In this document: positions 1 through 9,683 of the stretch, in pieces
Layout of the letters: the number at the start of each line of letters is the position of its first letter
How positions within the stretch are numbered: position 1 is the first letter of the stretch
Origin: Hymenobacter sp. BT188
GTDB lineage: Bacteria > Bacteroidota > Bacteroidia > Cytophagales > Hymenobacteraceae
DNA length: 64,000 bases
NCBI RefSeq assembly: GCF_014333585.1
Contig: NZ_JACSCW010000003.1
Coordinates: forward strand, 186,001 to 250,000
Direction of reading: 5' to 3'
Translations under genes and position numbers: made by a program
The notes under the pieces: generated by a model
Databases searched by the model: none
What the model saw: only the letters and a program-made list of their open reading frames with translations
What the model was told of the DNA's origin: nothing

Positions 1-993
1 TAGCAGATTGTGCTTTTTAAAATATGGCAGCGTTTGCTGAAGAAGTGCCCCCAGTTCATCCATAAGGCTATTATTCACGGCCAAACCTACCTTAAGGTTC
101 TCCCTTGAGGGCGTTGTTACGAAGGGTGCATGAACAAGAAAATGTAGTGAAGTCTTATGCGTAGTCTCAAAAAAAACGAAAGCAAAACTGTTTTCCGCTG
201 GAACAAGCTTAGTAGGGCCCTCTTGTTCTGATAAACGGAAAGCTAGTGCCAGCCGCTGAGGCGCTCTTAATTGCTGAAAGTCAGTATGCTGTACCGGAGC
301 TTGAAAAAACAGGTAGCGTTGCTTAATTATATCATTGTCGTTTACCACTTCTTCCAGCGACTGAATAGACGCAAGAGCGGTATCAAATCCCACGTGCCCA
401 CGCTTACTAATAATTCGATGCTCAGCTCCCCAGCTCATCTGAATTTCACCTAGGTTTCGCAGAAACAGCAGATTGAATCCCTCTAGCGTCTGCAATTTGG
501 TTTCAATAGCTTGGTAAGTACTACCTATCGCTTCTTCGCCTCCAGCAAACGGTAACGTAATGATAGTGTGGTCATATTCAGCATTTACTGAGGTAATAAT
601 GGGTACAATGTAGTCTTCAATTTCAAAGTCGAAATTCCCAGACTGAATACGGGGGCGACTTGTAATCTTGAAAACTGACTTGAAGCCAATGCCAAAGCGG
701 CCAATCTTATCCTGATTAGCCTTTTTTTCATTATCTGTATTACTGATACCTGTAATTGCATCAATGTCATGGACATCAAATGCCCTTCCATTGTGCTTAA
801 TAACGAGTGCCGTCGGCAGCAAGTAAAGTTTTATCCATGTTGCTTCGGCGTCCTCAGCATTCTGCAGCAATTCATAGATAAAGTGCGCTTTTTCAGAATA
901 TAGTTCTGATAGAACTGTTGATAAATCAGAGTTCCTTTTGCGCAAAGCATCACGCAGTGCTTTACAGTCGTTTACTAATTGTGTGAGAGGCAC
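1..993 (-). CDS. Sacsin-like GHKL ATPase-domain protein (partial, C-terminus outside window)
   Basis: The reverse strand is open from a GTG at 993 to the window edge (331 codons). An in-frame TAA lies 15 bases upstream of the GTG and there is no ATG, so GTG is the best start. The N-terminus carries the GHKL/HSP90-type ATP-binding signature: an N-box with ELLQNAEDA around residues 41-49 and a glycine box GRFGIGFKSVF around 98-108. This is the arrangement of the sacsin N-terminal ATPase-like family (often joined to DUF3883 or nuclease domains further on), which is common in bacterial defence islands. The C-terminal half is outside the window, so the effector domain cannot be named. It is divergent from the DUF2075 gene. 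The family call is firm; a defence role is inferred from the family and its neighbours. Confidence 0.85.
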   Translation of the reverse strand, partial: MPLTQLVNDCKALRDALRKRNSDLSTVLSELYSEKAHFIYELLQNAEDAEATWIKLYLLPTALVIKHNGRAFDVHDIDAITGISNTDNEKKANQDKIGRFGIGFKSVFKITSRPRIQSGNFDFEIEDYIVPIITSVNAEYDHTIITLPFAGGEEAIGSTYQAIETKLQTLEGFNLLFLRNLGEIQMSWGAEHRIISKRGHVGFDTALASIQSLEEVVNDNDIIKQRYLFFQAPVQHTDFQQLRAPQRLALAFRLSEQEGPTKLVPAENSFAFVFFETTHKTSLHFLVHAPFVTTPSRENLKVGLAVNNSLMDELGALLQQTLPYFKKHNLL

Positions 994-1372
994 CTTATAA
1001 GAATTTTAACATTTTGAGATATGACTGGCTGATTGGATGCCAGAACTGGACGACGCACGACCCTTTAGTGACCAAGTATTGTAGAATATTGAAGAAAATA
1101 GATGAAAAAATAGGGGTTCAATATCCCCTGTAAAGAAACTCAGCTACTTAGTATAAAACGATAGGAGTTTATAAGTTGTAGCAAGAATAGAGACGGTAAG
1201 TTCTTACTCAATAATTCAAAAATATATATTTATATATAATCAACTTTGCTAATGATACGCGCTTAGAACCCTTGAAATAGGATAAAGTCAAGTGCTTTGT
1301 AATGTTATTTTATGGATAGATGAGTACTTTCAGCCAGCGTTTGCTATGCCGCAATTCGCTTAATACCCCTTT
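994..1372. other. Divergent intergenic region
   Basis: This 379-base stretch separates the divergent GHKL ATPase and DUF2075 genes. It is AT-rich, with a run of A/T from about 1219 to 1242, and must hold both promoters. No clear operator repeat, RNA gene or credible ORF was seen. Confidence 0.5.
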
Positions 1373-3238
1373 ATGATTGTATATCAGAAAACTAAGCTAG
1401 AATTCCTCGACGACGTTCTTTCCAATAATGTTGAAGTTATTATCCAAGGCTTAGTCCTAAATAAATTAGGCCGTAAGACCGCACAGCCAGAAATTAACTC
1501 ATGGCGAAACTCTATGATGTACATGAATAATGTGCTCATGGATACCAAGATTCCAGATGATAGCGGCGTGAGCATTGAATACCAACTCCCTCACGCAGGA
1601 ATGCGCATTGATTTTGTTCTCACCGGCCAAGACGAGTATGGTACCGACAAGGCTATTATTATAGAGTTAAAACAGTGGTCAGAAGCCATCGCCACCGACA
1701 AGGATGGTGTTGTTTCAACTTATCTAGGCAAGAGTCTCCAAGATGTCAGCCACCCCTCTTACCAAGCTTGGTCTTATGCGGCATACCTGCAAGGCTTTAA
1801 CGAGACGGTTTATACCGATAATATACATTTGTTGCCCTGTGCGTACCTACATAATCACCCCGACAACGGTGTGCTTACCAGTGCCCATTATGCCGATTAT
1901 GTAGCCAAGGCTCCATTATTTTTGAAGAGTGATGCGGTGAAGTTGCGCGAGTTCATCCGCCAGCACGTCAAGCATGGCGACAAAACAGGCATTATGTACC
2001 GCATTGAAGGCGGACGTATCCGCCCTTCCAAGCAGTTAGCTGATGCGCTAGTTAGCACGATGAAGGGTAAACAAGAGTTCATCATGCTAGATGAGCAGAA
2101 GATAGTATATGAAACAGCCCGTAAGCTCGCCGCCAAGTCCAGCGACGAAAAAAAGCATGTGCTTATCATCCATGGCGGCCCTGGGACTGGTAAAACAGTA
2201 GTGGCTATAAATCTGTTGGTCAACCTAACTAAACAGGGCCTACTAGCAAAATATGTAAGCAAGAACTCGGCCCCACGTGCTGTGTACAAGCGCTTGCTCA
2301 CTGGCCACATGAGTAGGTCTCAATTCGATTCCCTATTTGTTGGGTCGGGTATTTTTACTCAAACAAAGGAAAATACCTTCGACGCACTTATTGTAGATGA
2401 AGCCCACCGTCTTAATAGGAAATCTGGCCTTTTTAGCAAAGGATTTAATCAGCCCATGGAAATAATTCGCTCTGCTCGATTCAGCGTGTTCTTTCTAGAT
2501 GAGGATCAACGCATCGCGGTGCAGGATGTGGGCAGCGAACAGGAAATACGTAAGTGGGCCGACCAGCAAGGAGCCGAAGTACACATGTTAAAGCTCGAAT
2601 CGCAATTCCGCTGCAACGGTTCAGATGCCTACATGGCTTGGCTAGACAATGTACTCGACATCCGCGACACGGCTAACCCTACTTTAGATGGTACAGACTA
2701 CGACTTCAGGGTGCTAGACACCCCGGATGAGCTACAGCAGCTCATCTTCGAAAAAAACAAAGAGCGCAACCGTGCCCGTATGGTAGCTGGCTATTGCTGG
2801 CCATGGGTAAGCAAGTATCCCAACAAAAAAGGTTATAAACCTTTCGATTTTGACTTAACACCTACCTTCAGACACAAATGGAACCTGGCCGACGATGGTG
2901 GTCTGTGGATGATCAAATCTGACTCGGTCAGCGAAATCGGCTGCATCCACACTAGCCAAGGACTGGAGCTTGACTATGTGGGCGTCATTATTGGCCCTGA
3001 TCTGCTGTTGCACAACGAAAGAGTAGTAACCAATGCTCTAGCCCGTGCCCCAGATGATAAGACAGTCCATAAGAAGAAAGAACTGTTAAAAACGGTAGAA
3101 GGGCGGGCCCAACTGGACCTTATTATCAAAAACACTTACCGTACCCTCATGACCCGCGCAATGAAGGGCTGCTATGTATACTGCACTGACCCAACCACAG
3201 CTGTCTACCTGCGTCACCGCATCAGCAACCCTGTATAA
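1373..3238 (+). CDS. DUF2075 (schlafen group 3-like) helicase/ATPase with N-terminal PD-(D/E)XK-like motif
   Basis: This 621-residue protein has a P-loop GGPGTGKT at 268-275 and a DEAH Walker B at 342-345. Those features and the C-terminal stretch (IHTSQGLELDYVGVIIG, then YRTLMTRAMKGCYVYC) are typical of DUF2075, a superfamily 1-like helicase domain shared with schlafen-type proteins. Upstream of the motor, GMRIDF places an aspartate at 80, and EL-K follows at 98-100. This is the spacing of a PD-(D/E)XK nuclease core, so the protein may join a nuclease to an ATP-driven motor. The start is ATG, with no in-frame alternative nearby. It appears to be a single-gene unit between the GHKL gene and the Septu-like pair. 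The family is clear; the nuclease domain is motif-level inference. Confidence 0.85.
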   Translation: MIVYQKTKLEFLDDVLSNNVEVIIQGLVLNKLGRKTAQPEINSWRNSMMYMNNVLMDTKIPDDSGVSIEYQLPHAGMRIDFVLTGQDEYGTDKAIIIELKQWSEAIATDKDGVVSTYLGKSLQDVSHPSYQAWSYAAYLQGFNETVYTDNIHLLPCAYLHNHPDNGVLTSAHYADYVAKAPLFLKSDAVKLREFIRQHVKHGDKTGIMYRIEGGRIRPSKQLADALVSTMKGKQEFIMLDEQKIVYETARKLAAKSSDEKKHVLIIHGGPGTGKTVVAINLLVNLTKQGLLAKYVSKNSAPRAVYKRLLTGHMSRSQFDSLFVGSGIFTQTKENTFDALIVDEAHRLNRKSGLFSKGFNQPMEIIRSARFSVFFLDEDQRIAVQDVGSEQEIRKWADQQGAEVHMLKLESQFRCNGSDAYMAWLDNVLDIRDTANPTLDGTDYDFRVLDTPDELQQLIFEKNKERNRARMVAGYCWPWVSKYPNKKGYKPFDFDLTPTFRHKWNLADDGGLWMIKSDSVSEIGCIHTSQGLELDYVGVIIGPDLLLHNERVVTNALARAPDDKTVHKKKELLKTVEGRAQLDLIIKNTYRTLMTRAMKGCYVYCTDPTTAVYLRHRISNPV

Positions 3239-3719
3239 CCAGCGGGCTCTTTCATTAGTCAATATTCTTATTACTACACTAAATTCATTCTTGCCCCCGA
3301 TATCACTTGTTTCCTTGAGCCGCCCTAGCAGCATTACACTTAACCATTACTATCGAGCCGCTTACGGTGTATTTTTTCTATTTACCTGCAAGCACACCTA
3401 TTACATCTGCAAGGTTCACCCCTTTCTAGTCCTGCCTAACGGACTCAACATCATCTAAAGAGGTCGCGCACAAACTATTTTTTCTTCAGCTGCGCCTTAC
3501 TCACTTTCTGGTTTTTCATTAACCCTAAAGCTAGTTAGCATACTTCCGAGAATCCGCCAGCGATTACCTTACTCTTTCAATTTCCTTTACACACTTGCTT
3601 AATACGTTTTTTCAACAACTCGCTACTTCCCTATCCACTTCCTCCGCAAAAACACTTTTACTCGTGTGGGGACTTTGTGTGGCTAGAATTAACAATAACT
3701 ACTTTTCGACAGCCAAGCA
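3239..3719. other. Gene-free stretch before the ATPase-HNH pair
   Basis: About 480 bases lie between the DUF2075 stop and the ATPase start. An open frame at 3174-3458 overlaps the DUF2075 3' end and has no family features, so I do not call it. The stretch must hold the promoter of the ATPase-HNH operon. No terminator hairpin or RNA gene is evident. Confidence 0.4.
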
Positions 3720-5717
3720 ATGAGACTCGTCGCCATGTATATCGAAGACCATGAATACTTGTTTGATGGACCTCAATCAGTAAATTTTGGTGGGAAATTT
3801 TTGTACTCGTTCAGCAAAGGTGAAAGCGCGGATAACATCATAGTGACTAGGGAAGCCAATTCCAGTTTCATTGAGGGCTTTTTTAATCTAACAAGTTCAA
3901 AATCATTAACTACTAATCTCAGTGCCATTGTTGGCCAAAATGGCGCAGGCAAATCGTCTTTGCTAGATATTATCCGAAGCACTTTCATTAGAAACCAATA
4001 TGCTTTGCCCCAATCGCGAAGTTTATTGTTAGTCGAATCAACTATAGAAGATAAGGTTTTTGTGCTGCGAAACGACTTTGACCAAATCTCATTAAGTTAT
4101 AAGGTGACCGACGAGAAAGGCAAGTCTAAAGACAAGGTTGAGGAGTTGACTTTGACGCCTAACAAGAAGATACAAACACTATATTATTCGCCTCACTTCG
4201 ATTATAAGTACAATCCTAATTTTGATAATATAGATGAATATGATATTTCATTTGACAGAATTTTAGAGGAAGATTTGGAAGAATTGAGCGAGAAGGATAC
4301 AAACGATGGCGGTAATTCTTATTCGATTAGCCAAGAGCTAGTATTTAAAAACTCTCTCCGGCAAATTGAGTTCTTGAGTTCCGACCTGGTAACTAAACAC
4401 AATATCTTCAGAGACATTTATCCTTTAAAGGAACATGGTAACCCCATTCTTGAAATTCGGGGTTACAAGAAAGCGGAACGAGACTGGAACACTCCCAATG
4501 GATTCCGGCAAATACTCGAATTAATTAACAATAAAAACGAGCAAGAGCTTGGAGATTGGGCGAAAGTTAGAGACGATGGAAATTTAGATCAGAGTGAAGT
4601 ACATAAGTATATTTTCAAGAGAGAAGTTATAACAGCAATTCTTTCTATCATTCATCAGCAAATGGAGAAGGAAAATCATTATCTCTCAGAAGGAAGATTC
4701 CCCTTTGCAGATTTAAAGGATAATTTAGATAAATTGAGTTCCTATGAACTACTTAATTTGTTTATTGAAAATGCTGAGATAGGCAAGGGAAAAAATTCGA
4801 GTAGAATATTGGCAGAGTCAGGGTTGCGCGAGCTCATTGACAAGATATTCTCAGCTGTAGATGATATTCATACCGAGCCTTTAGTAAACAATCGCGCGTT
4901 CAGAACTTCCAAAGAGAATGCAATAGAAATTCTGTCACTGCAGAGAAAATTTGTCAATACGTTCAATCGATACTACCACCTATTCGTTAAAGCGGATAAA
5001 GACTATACGCTTTCAGACAATTACAAAATCGAAGGCTTTGTCAACTACATGCCATTCGATCAAAGGCTCAGTTCTGGCGAGCATGCGTTACTCAATCTAT
5101 TTTCAAGAATCTATCATTTTTTGGCAGTCAATCTTAGAGATAATCAATTCCGCAAGTTACATGATCATTATATCGTTTTGCTGGACGAAGCAGACCTTTC
5201 TTTTCATCCCACTTGGAAAAGACGCTACGTGAAAGCGCTTTTACAAACACTGCCTTTCTTCTTTGAACAGCTCGATAAGCATCCTTCTATCCAAATAATT
5301 TTCACTACCCATGACCCCCTAACCCTTTCCGACTTGCCCAACCAAAATGTGGTATACCTCAAACGTTCAAGCTATGAAGAGGTAACCAATGTGGTCGACT
5401 ATAATGACGAAGATCGACCTTCTAGCACATTCGGTGCAAATATTTCTGAGCTACTTGCTGGTTCATTCTTTATGGACGGGGCCCTAGTTGGAGACTTTGC
5501 TCAGGATGTTATTCACGATACTATTAAGTGGCTTAAATCAACGAATAAAGAGAATTTTGATCGGTATAGCAAGATTATTAAAATGATAGATGAGCCAATT
5601 GTGCAAACAAAATTGGCCGAAATGTATGATGAGAAAATGACTGATAATTTACAGGTGTCAGTTATAGATGACCAGATACGCAAGCTTCAAGAACTGAGAA
5701 ATAAATTAGATAAATAA
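3720..5717 (+). CDS. Septu-like AAA/ABC-type ATPase (PtuA-like)
   Basis: This 665-residue ATPase of the OLD/RecF/SMC-like ABC class has Walker A GQNGAGKS at 72-79, the ABC signature LSSGE at 450-454, Walker B with LLDEAD (D489, E490) and a switch histidine in FTTHDP shortly after. A long helical insertion separates Walker A from the signature, as in PtuA-like and other AAA_15/AAA_21 defence ATPases. The stop codon shares one base with the start of the following HNH gene (TAATG), which indicates translational coupling. In Septu (PtuA + PtuB) the ATPase controls an HNH nuclease that acts against phage. At 665 residues this is somewhat long for PtuA, so it may be a divergent Septu-like type. No reverse transcriptase lies nearby, which argues against the retron version of this pair. 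Confidence 0.85.
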   Translation: MRLVAMYIEDHEYLFDGPQSVNFGGKFLYSFSKGESADNIIVTREANSSFIEGFFNLTSSKSLTTNLSAIVGQNGAGKSSLLDIIRSTFIRNQYALPQSRSLLLVESTIEDKVFVLRNDFDQISLSYKVTDEKGKSKDKVEELTLTPNKKIQTLYYSPHFDYKYNPNFDNIDEYDISFDRILEEDLEELSEKDTNDGGNSYSISQELVFKNSLRQIEFLSSDLVTKHNIFRDIYPLKEHGNPILEIRGYKKAERDWNTPNGFRQILELINNKNEQELGDWAKVRDDGNLDQSEVHKYIFKREVITAILSIIHQQMEKENHYLSEGRFPFADLKDNLDKLSSYELLNLFIENAEIGKGKNSSRILAESGLRELIDKIFSAVDDIHTEPLVNNRAFRTSKENAIEILSLQRKFVNTFNRYYHLFVKADKDYTLSDNYKIEGFVNYMPFDQRLSSGEHALLNLFSRIYHFLAVNLRDNQFRKLHDHYIVLLDEADLSFHPTWKRRYVKALLQTLPFFFEQLDKHPSIQIIFTTHDPLTLSDLPNQNVVYLKRSSYEEVTNVVDYNDEDRPSSTFGANISELLAGSFFMDGALVGDFAQDVIHDTIKWLKSTNKENFDRYSKIIKMIDEPIVQTKLAEMYDEKMTDNLQVSVIDDQIRKLQELRNKLDK

Positions 5718-6643
5718 TGTTGCATATTCCACCGCATAGCCTTGTGGTTTTAAAAGCAAGGAGGGCTTTTTATAAGGCTATGATAGATTTCGTGTTCGAA
5801 CGAATAGATAATATACCTAAGTTGAAAAACATAAATACCAGAATAGCTGTGTCTATGTTTGATTCATTTATTAATGATAATATAGATGGTATACTTATTG
5901 GTGACCCTAAAGAATTAATTGTTTATAATTCAAATATTGATCCTTTAATTAAATCTGTGCCGGATTTTAGTGTTGCAGTTGAATACGTATTTAACTATGA
6001 AGTTTTTCGAGAAAAGAAGAAGATAAAATACTGCGCGTATAATTTGGCTTCCGATTTGGGAATAGATACGTGTGTGTACTGTAATAGGAATTACACTAGC
6101 ACTGTAGTGTCTAAAAATGGCAGGAAAATAACAAGGCCACAGTTTGATCATTTTTTTGATAAAGCTGATAACCCCTTGTTGGCTCTTTCCTTTTATAATC
6201 TTATACCTAGTTGCTATGTATGTAATTCTAACATTAAAGGAACTAATAAAATGAATTTGAGTAAACATTTGCACCCATACATCGATGACGGATTATCCGA
6301 TATCGCATTTTCTTACGACTATTCACGCTCAACCCCATCAGGCCTCGAAATAAAGATTATAACGCCAAAATTATCTAAAGCCAGTAATACTATTAGTATT
6401 TTTGCGGTAGAAGAAATATACAACGCGCACACCAGCGAATTAAGAGATCTTATTCGATTAAGAACTTTCTTCTCAGAACGTTACTTTGATGTCCTTAGTG
6501 CAGGCCTCCTAAAAGGAGTAATTGTATCAAAGCCAGATTTATATCGGGTCGTATTCGGTACTGAGTATACTACCTCAAACTTTGTAAAGAGACCTTTTAG
6601 CAAATTTAAGAGTGATATTTTAAAGGAACTAGGTGTTATCTAG
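5717..6643 (+). CDS. HNH endonuclease, PtuB-like partner of the ATPase
   Basis: The 308-residue product has a zinc-knuckle HNH core: CVYC at 119-122, the catalytic-type DH at 144-145 (FDHFFDKA) and CYVC at 166-169 (NLIPSCYVCNS). This is the Cys4-HNH arrangement of PtuB-type nucleases. The start overlaps the stop of the ATPase by one base, so the two are made as a pair. The gene is distinctly AT-rich compared with the right half of the window, which suggests transfer. The expected role is cleavage of phage nucleic acid under control of the ATPase; that is family knowledge, not shown here. Confidence 0.85.
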   Translation: MLHIPPHSLVVLKARRAFYKAMIDFVFERIDNIPKLKNINTRIAVSMFDSFINDNIDGILIGDPKELIVYNSNIDPLIKSVPDFSVAVEYVFNYEVFREKKKIKYCAYNLASDLGIDTCVYCNRNYTSTVVSKNGRKITRPQFDHFFDKADNPLLALSFYNLIPSCYVCNSNIKGTNKMNLSKHLHPYIDDGLSDIAFSYDYSRSTPSGLEIKIITPKLSKASNTISIFAVEEIYNAHTSELRDLIRLRTFFSERYFDVLSAGLLKGVIVSKPDLYRVVFGTEYTTSNFVKRPFSKFKSDILKELGVI

Positions 6644-6881
6644 CTCAAGTGCTAATGTGTCCCTAAAACTAGATTATTCTAAGCTGTTTATTGCTTCGGC
6701 TCGGTTATATAGACGTCATCGTCTGACCATAGGCAGACTTATTGACAAATTACATGCTACCGTGTTGGCATCTCGAGTTGAGGACATAGTAAATAGAAGC
6801 ACAGGAGGCAATGCTGTCCCAGATGAGGAAACCGCATCTTCAGAGTGGAAGGTAATTCTTACCACCTTAAGATTTTTTTAG
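6633..6881 (+). CDS. Possible small third gene of the ATPase-HNH operon
   Basis: This 82-residue frame opens with GTG inside the last codons of the HNH gene (11-base overlap) and runs to 6881. The product is basic in its middle (YRRHRLTIGRLIDKLH) and shows no recognised domain, signal peptide or membrane segment. The overlap and tight position favour a real coupled gene. The lack of an ATG and of any family signature argue against it, so I hold it as possible only. Confidence 0.35.
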   Translation: MLSSSSANVSLKLDYSKLFIASARLYRRHRLTIGRLIDKLHATVLASRVEDIVNRSTGGNAVPDEETASSEWKVILTTLRFF

Positions 6882-7210
6882 ACATATGCACCTTATCTTA
6901 TAGTATAGTATGGTTAGCAATTTTTGTCACTTAATTACTTGGCTTTACTAGGGATCTTAGGCCTGTCGACCCTAGCAAAAGCATGGGAGTACTGAACTAG
7001 AAGTACTTGATAACCGATTTGTCACTTGCTCGGGAAAATTACTGGGGCTATAATATCTATGCCTTAATAATACCACTGAAAACTCAGCAGAAATGACTTC
7101 CTACTTAGCCAGAATGAATGCCTAAGCTTATGTATGAAGCATGCTGGCTAGAGTAGCTACCTTTGTTATCTTCAGTTTTAGGTAGTGCTCTTGACTGCAA
7201 CCAGTCTTCT
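6882..7210. other. Intergenic region before the TPR-protease operon
   Basis: About 330 bases contain two copies of TTTGTCACTT roughly 95 bases apart (near 6923 and 7019) and a six-base inverted repeat CTAGGG / CCCTAG near 6950-6975. No gene is convincing here. The stretch presumably carries the promoter of the four-gene unit that follows. Confidence 0.4.
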
Positions 7211-9265
7211 ATGACCATCCATCACCCCCTCAACGAATTTCTCTACAGCCTCTTCCCCAAAGCACAGGCATTTGGCCAAAATCCTGAGCAGCTCATTGAC
7301 CACCTAACCGACTTCTACACCTTCGGCCCCTACCGGCCCACGGTTACTATCCAGGGCGACCGAATAGAGGTCAGGATCGATACTCAGACGATCCATTCGC
7401 AGCAGGCAGAGTATCAAAAGATCTTGCGGCTATGTGAGGCGGGCCAGTTTCGCCAGGCCCTGCCGCGACTCCGCAAACTCATCGAGCTAAATCCCACCAT
7501 ATCCGAATACCAACGCGTATTGGGGCAGGTGCTGTCTGAGTTGGGTCAACCCGACGCCGCATTGGATGCACTTATCGACGCCCTGCGCTGGGATCCGCGC
7601 AACGGCTATGCCCTGATAATGGCCGGTAACATTTATGCCCGCCAAAAGCAAGATCTGAAAGCAGCGAAGACTTTCTACGATCAGGCCCTCGCCCTAAATC
7701 CGCGTGACTTTATTGCCATAAATAACATGGGCAGCAACCTGCTACAGTCAGGCCGTCCTGCGGAGGCTGAGCGCTACTTTGAAATAGCTCACGAGATCGA
7801 GCCCACCTATCCTAACACGCTCTACGCCCTGGCCATGGTGCGCCAGCAGCGCCACGACTACGCAGCGGCCTTTGAACTGGCTACCCGCGCCCTGCGCTAC
7901 GCCCGCCCCAGCGACCCCATCCTGCGTGCTAGCCTAGCCCTAGCGACGGAGACGGCCACGAAGTATCTCCAGAATATCCTTACCTATTCCATTGTCACTG
8001 AGTATCAGGAGCGGGTAGAGAACCTAGCGGGAAAAGAAATTCGAGTCGAAGGAGATCCACTCATCCCTATGGCGGCTAAATTGGAAATAGCTGAAATCTA
8101 TGGCTGCCCCTACCACCAAATCAAGTTTAAGTCCAACTACCCGGCGGTGGAGCACCTGATTATGCACGAGCTGGTTCACCTGGACTTCGTGCTCCAGGCC
8201 CGTGCGGCCCGCATTAATCAGCTGTTTACGACCACAAGCGAGAGTAAGGAGAAATTCCTGCGGGCTGCTGAGCCTCAACTAAAAAAATTGAGGAAGGCTG
8301 GCTATCAGGAGCAGAACGTAGCGAATTTCGTTGATTCCATCTTCGAAGGCATGATGCGGCAGGTTTACAACGCGCCCATCGACCTATTCATTGAGGACTT
8401 TCTCTATAAGGAATTTCCTAAAATGCGTCCCCTACAGTTCCTGTCGTTGTATAAGCTGCTGCAGGAGTACATCGAGGCGGCCCGCAGCAAGCAGGTAGCC
8501 GAATTTTCTCCGCCCCCCGTGCACAAGGCCAACACGGTGCTCAACCTGGTCATGGCCCTGCAGTTCTGCGACCTGTTCGGCTACAATGCTGTGCCAGACT
8601 TCGATGCTCCGGCCACTCAGGTGAAAGAGGCCGAGCGGTTGTGGAACGAGTACTTAGAGTACCGGGCCGATCGGCAGGCCGGCGAAGAGTACGAATTGGT
8701 GCAGCACTGGGGCGAGGATCTAGATATAGCTGCTTATTTCAAACTCCAGGACGAGCAAGCCGTGCACGCTGAGCTGCAAGGAACAGATATTGGCCCCATG
8801 ATACCCTCCCACGTTTCGCTAGCCTTAACCAACGAACCTACTAAGGAAGAGTCACCAGTAGAAGAGGTACTCCGTCGCATTGAGCAGGACCCGTTGGGCT
8901 TGGAGGAAGCTGAGCCAGCTGACGCCCATCTGAGCCCCCTATCTTTGTCGAACAGCCCAGCGGGCGGTATGGCTGTCATGTTTTACTGCCTAGACTGGCT
9001 TAAGCACTTTGACGGCAAAAGCCGGGAGCAAGTGCAAGCGATCACCTATGAAATCGCACTGCTCGGTCGTTCCGGCCTGGACCCGAAGGACTCCTCCCAG
9101 AGATACAGCCTGGCTTCGGTACCTGGCAAGCGGTACTCGGCCCTACACCTGCTCACGGGCATGTACACGGGCTTTCAACAGCTAGACCCAAGCCTGAATA
9201 CTGGCCTCGATTTTAGCCAGGAGCTGGCTATGGCCCGGAATATACACGAAGGAACAGATGAGTAG
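7211..9265 (+). CDS. TPR-repeat protein with HEXXH metallopeptidase motif
   Basis: I place the start at ATG 7211 (MTIHHPLNEF), giving 684 residues; the frame extends upstream only through a TTG at 7163. About five TPR-type helix pairs occupy roughly residues 75-240 (for example the repeats containing LIELNP, ALALNP and HEIEP). A zinc-protease motif HELVH begins at residue 319 in MHELVHLDF. A long helical C-terminal region follows without a recognised family. The stop overlaps the MazG-like gene by eight bases. A TPR protease fused or coupled to a nucleotide-hydrolysing partner resembles a sensor/effector pair. The enzymatic role of the HEXXH is inferred from the motif only. Confidence 0.75.
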   Translation: MTIHHPLNEFLYSLFPKAQAFGQNPEQLIDHLTDFYTFGPYRPTVTIQGDRIEVRIDTQTIHSQQAEYQKILRLCEAGQFRQALPRLRKLIELNPTISEYQRVLGQVLSELGQPDAALDALIDALRWDPRNGYALIMAGNIYARQKQDLKAAKTFYDQALALNPRDFIAINNMGSNLLQSGRPAEAERYFEIAHEIEPTYPNTLYALAMVRQQRHDYAAAFELATRALRYARPSDPILRASLALATETATKYLQNILTYSIVTEYQERVENLAGKEIRVEGDPLIPMAAKLEIAEIYGCPYHQIKFKSNYPAVEHLIMHELVHLDFVLQARAARINQLFTTTSESKEKFLRAAEPQLKKLRKAGYQEQNVANFVDSIFEGMMRQVYNAPIDLFIEDFLYKEFPKMRPLQFLSLYKLLQEYIEAARSKQVAEFSPPPVHKANTVLNLVMALQFCDLFGYNAVPDFDAPATQVKEAERLWNEYLEYRADRQAGEEYELVQHWGEDLDIAAYFKLQDEQAVHAELQGTDIGPMIPSHVSLALTNEPTKEESPVEEVLRRIEQDPLGLEEAEPADAHLSPLSLSNSPAGGMAVMFYCLDWLKHFDGKSREQVQAITYEIALLGRSGLDPKDSSQRYSLASVPGKRYSALHLLTGMYTGFQQLDPSLNTGLDFSQELAMARNIHEGTDE

Positions 9266-9593
9266 CCCCATCGACGAACTCTTAGCGCAACTGCGACAGT
9301 TTCGCGACGAGCGGGACTGGGCCCAGTTTCATAATGCCAAGGACCTAGCTCTCGCTTTAAGCATCGAGGCCGCCGAACTCAACGAGCAGTTTCTGTGGAA
9401 GTCCGCCGAGCAAGCGGATACTATCCGAGTACGAGAGGAACTTGCAGACGTGCTGCTTTATGCCTTTCAGTTGGCTGATAAGTACGGGTGGGACATTCAG
9501 CAACTTATGCAAGAAAAAATGACTCATAATGCTGAGAAGTATCCTATAGGTAAGTCTAAAGGCAATGCAAATAAATACGACAAGCAGGACTAA
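9258..9593 (+). CDS. MazG-like nucleotide pyrophosphohydrolase
   Basis: This 111-residue all-alpha protein has the MazG/dUTPase-superfamily metal site: E37xxE40 in SIEAAELNEQF, and E61xxD64 in REELADVLLYAF. The family hydrolyses nucleoside triphosphates to monophosphates plus pyrophosphate in the cytoplasm. The length matches stand-alone MazG-like enzymes (about 100-120 residues). It starts inside the 3' end of the TPR-protease gene, so the two are almost certainly translated together. In this setting it could act as a nucleotide-depleting effector or as house-cleaning for the system; the sequence does not decide. Confidence 0.9.
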   Translation: MSSPIDELLAQLRQFRDERDWAQFHNAKDLALALSIEAAELNEQFLWKSAEQADTIRVREELADVLLYAFQLADKYGWDIQQLMQEKMTHNAEKYPIGKSKGNANKYDKQD

Positions 9594-9683
9594 GAACTTT
9601 TTATAATTAGAAGCCTAATTGCGGGGGATAACCCAGTAGTAACTTAGAGCGGGCTAATTCAATTCCCTAGCAATTATTCTACT

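Noticed and set aside
3720..6643. Retron carrying an ATPase-HNH effector
   Set aside because: No reverse transcriptase gene or msr/msd-like inverted repeats lie beside the pair in the window.
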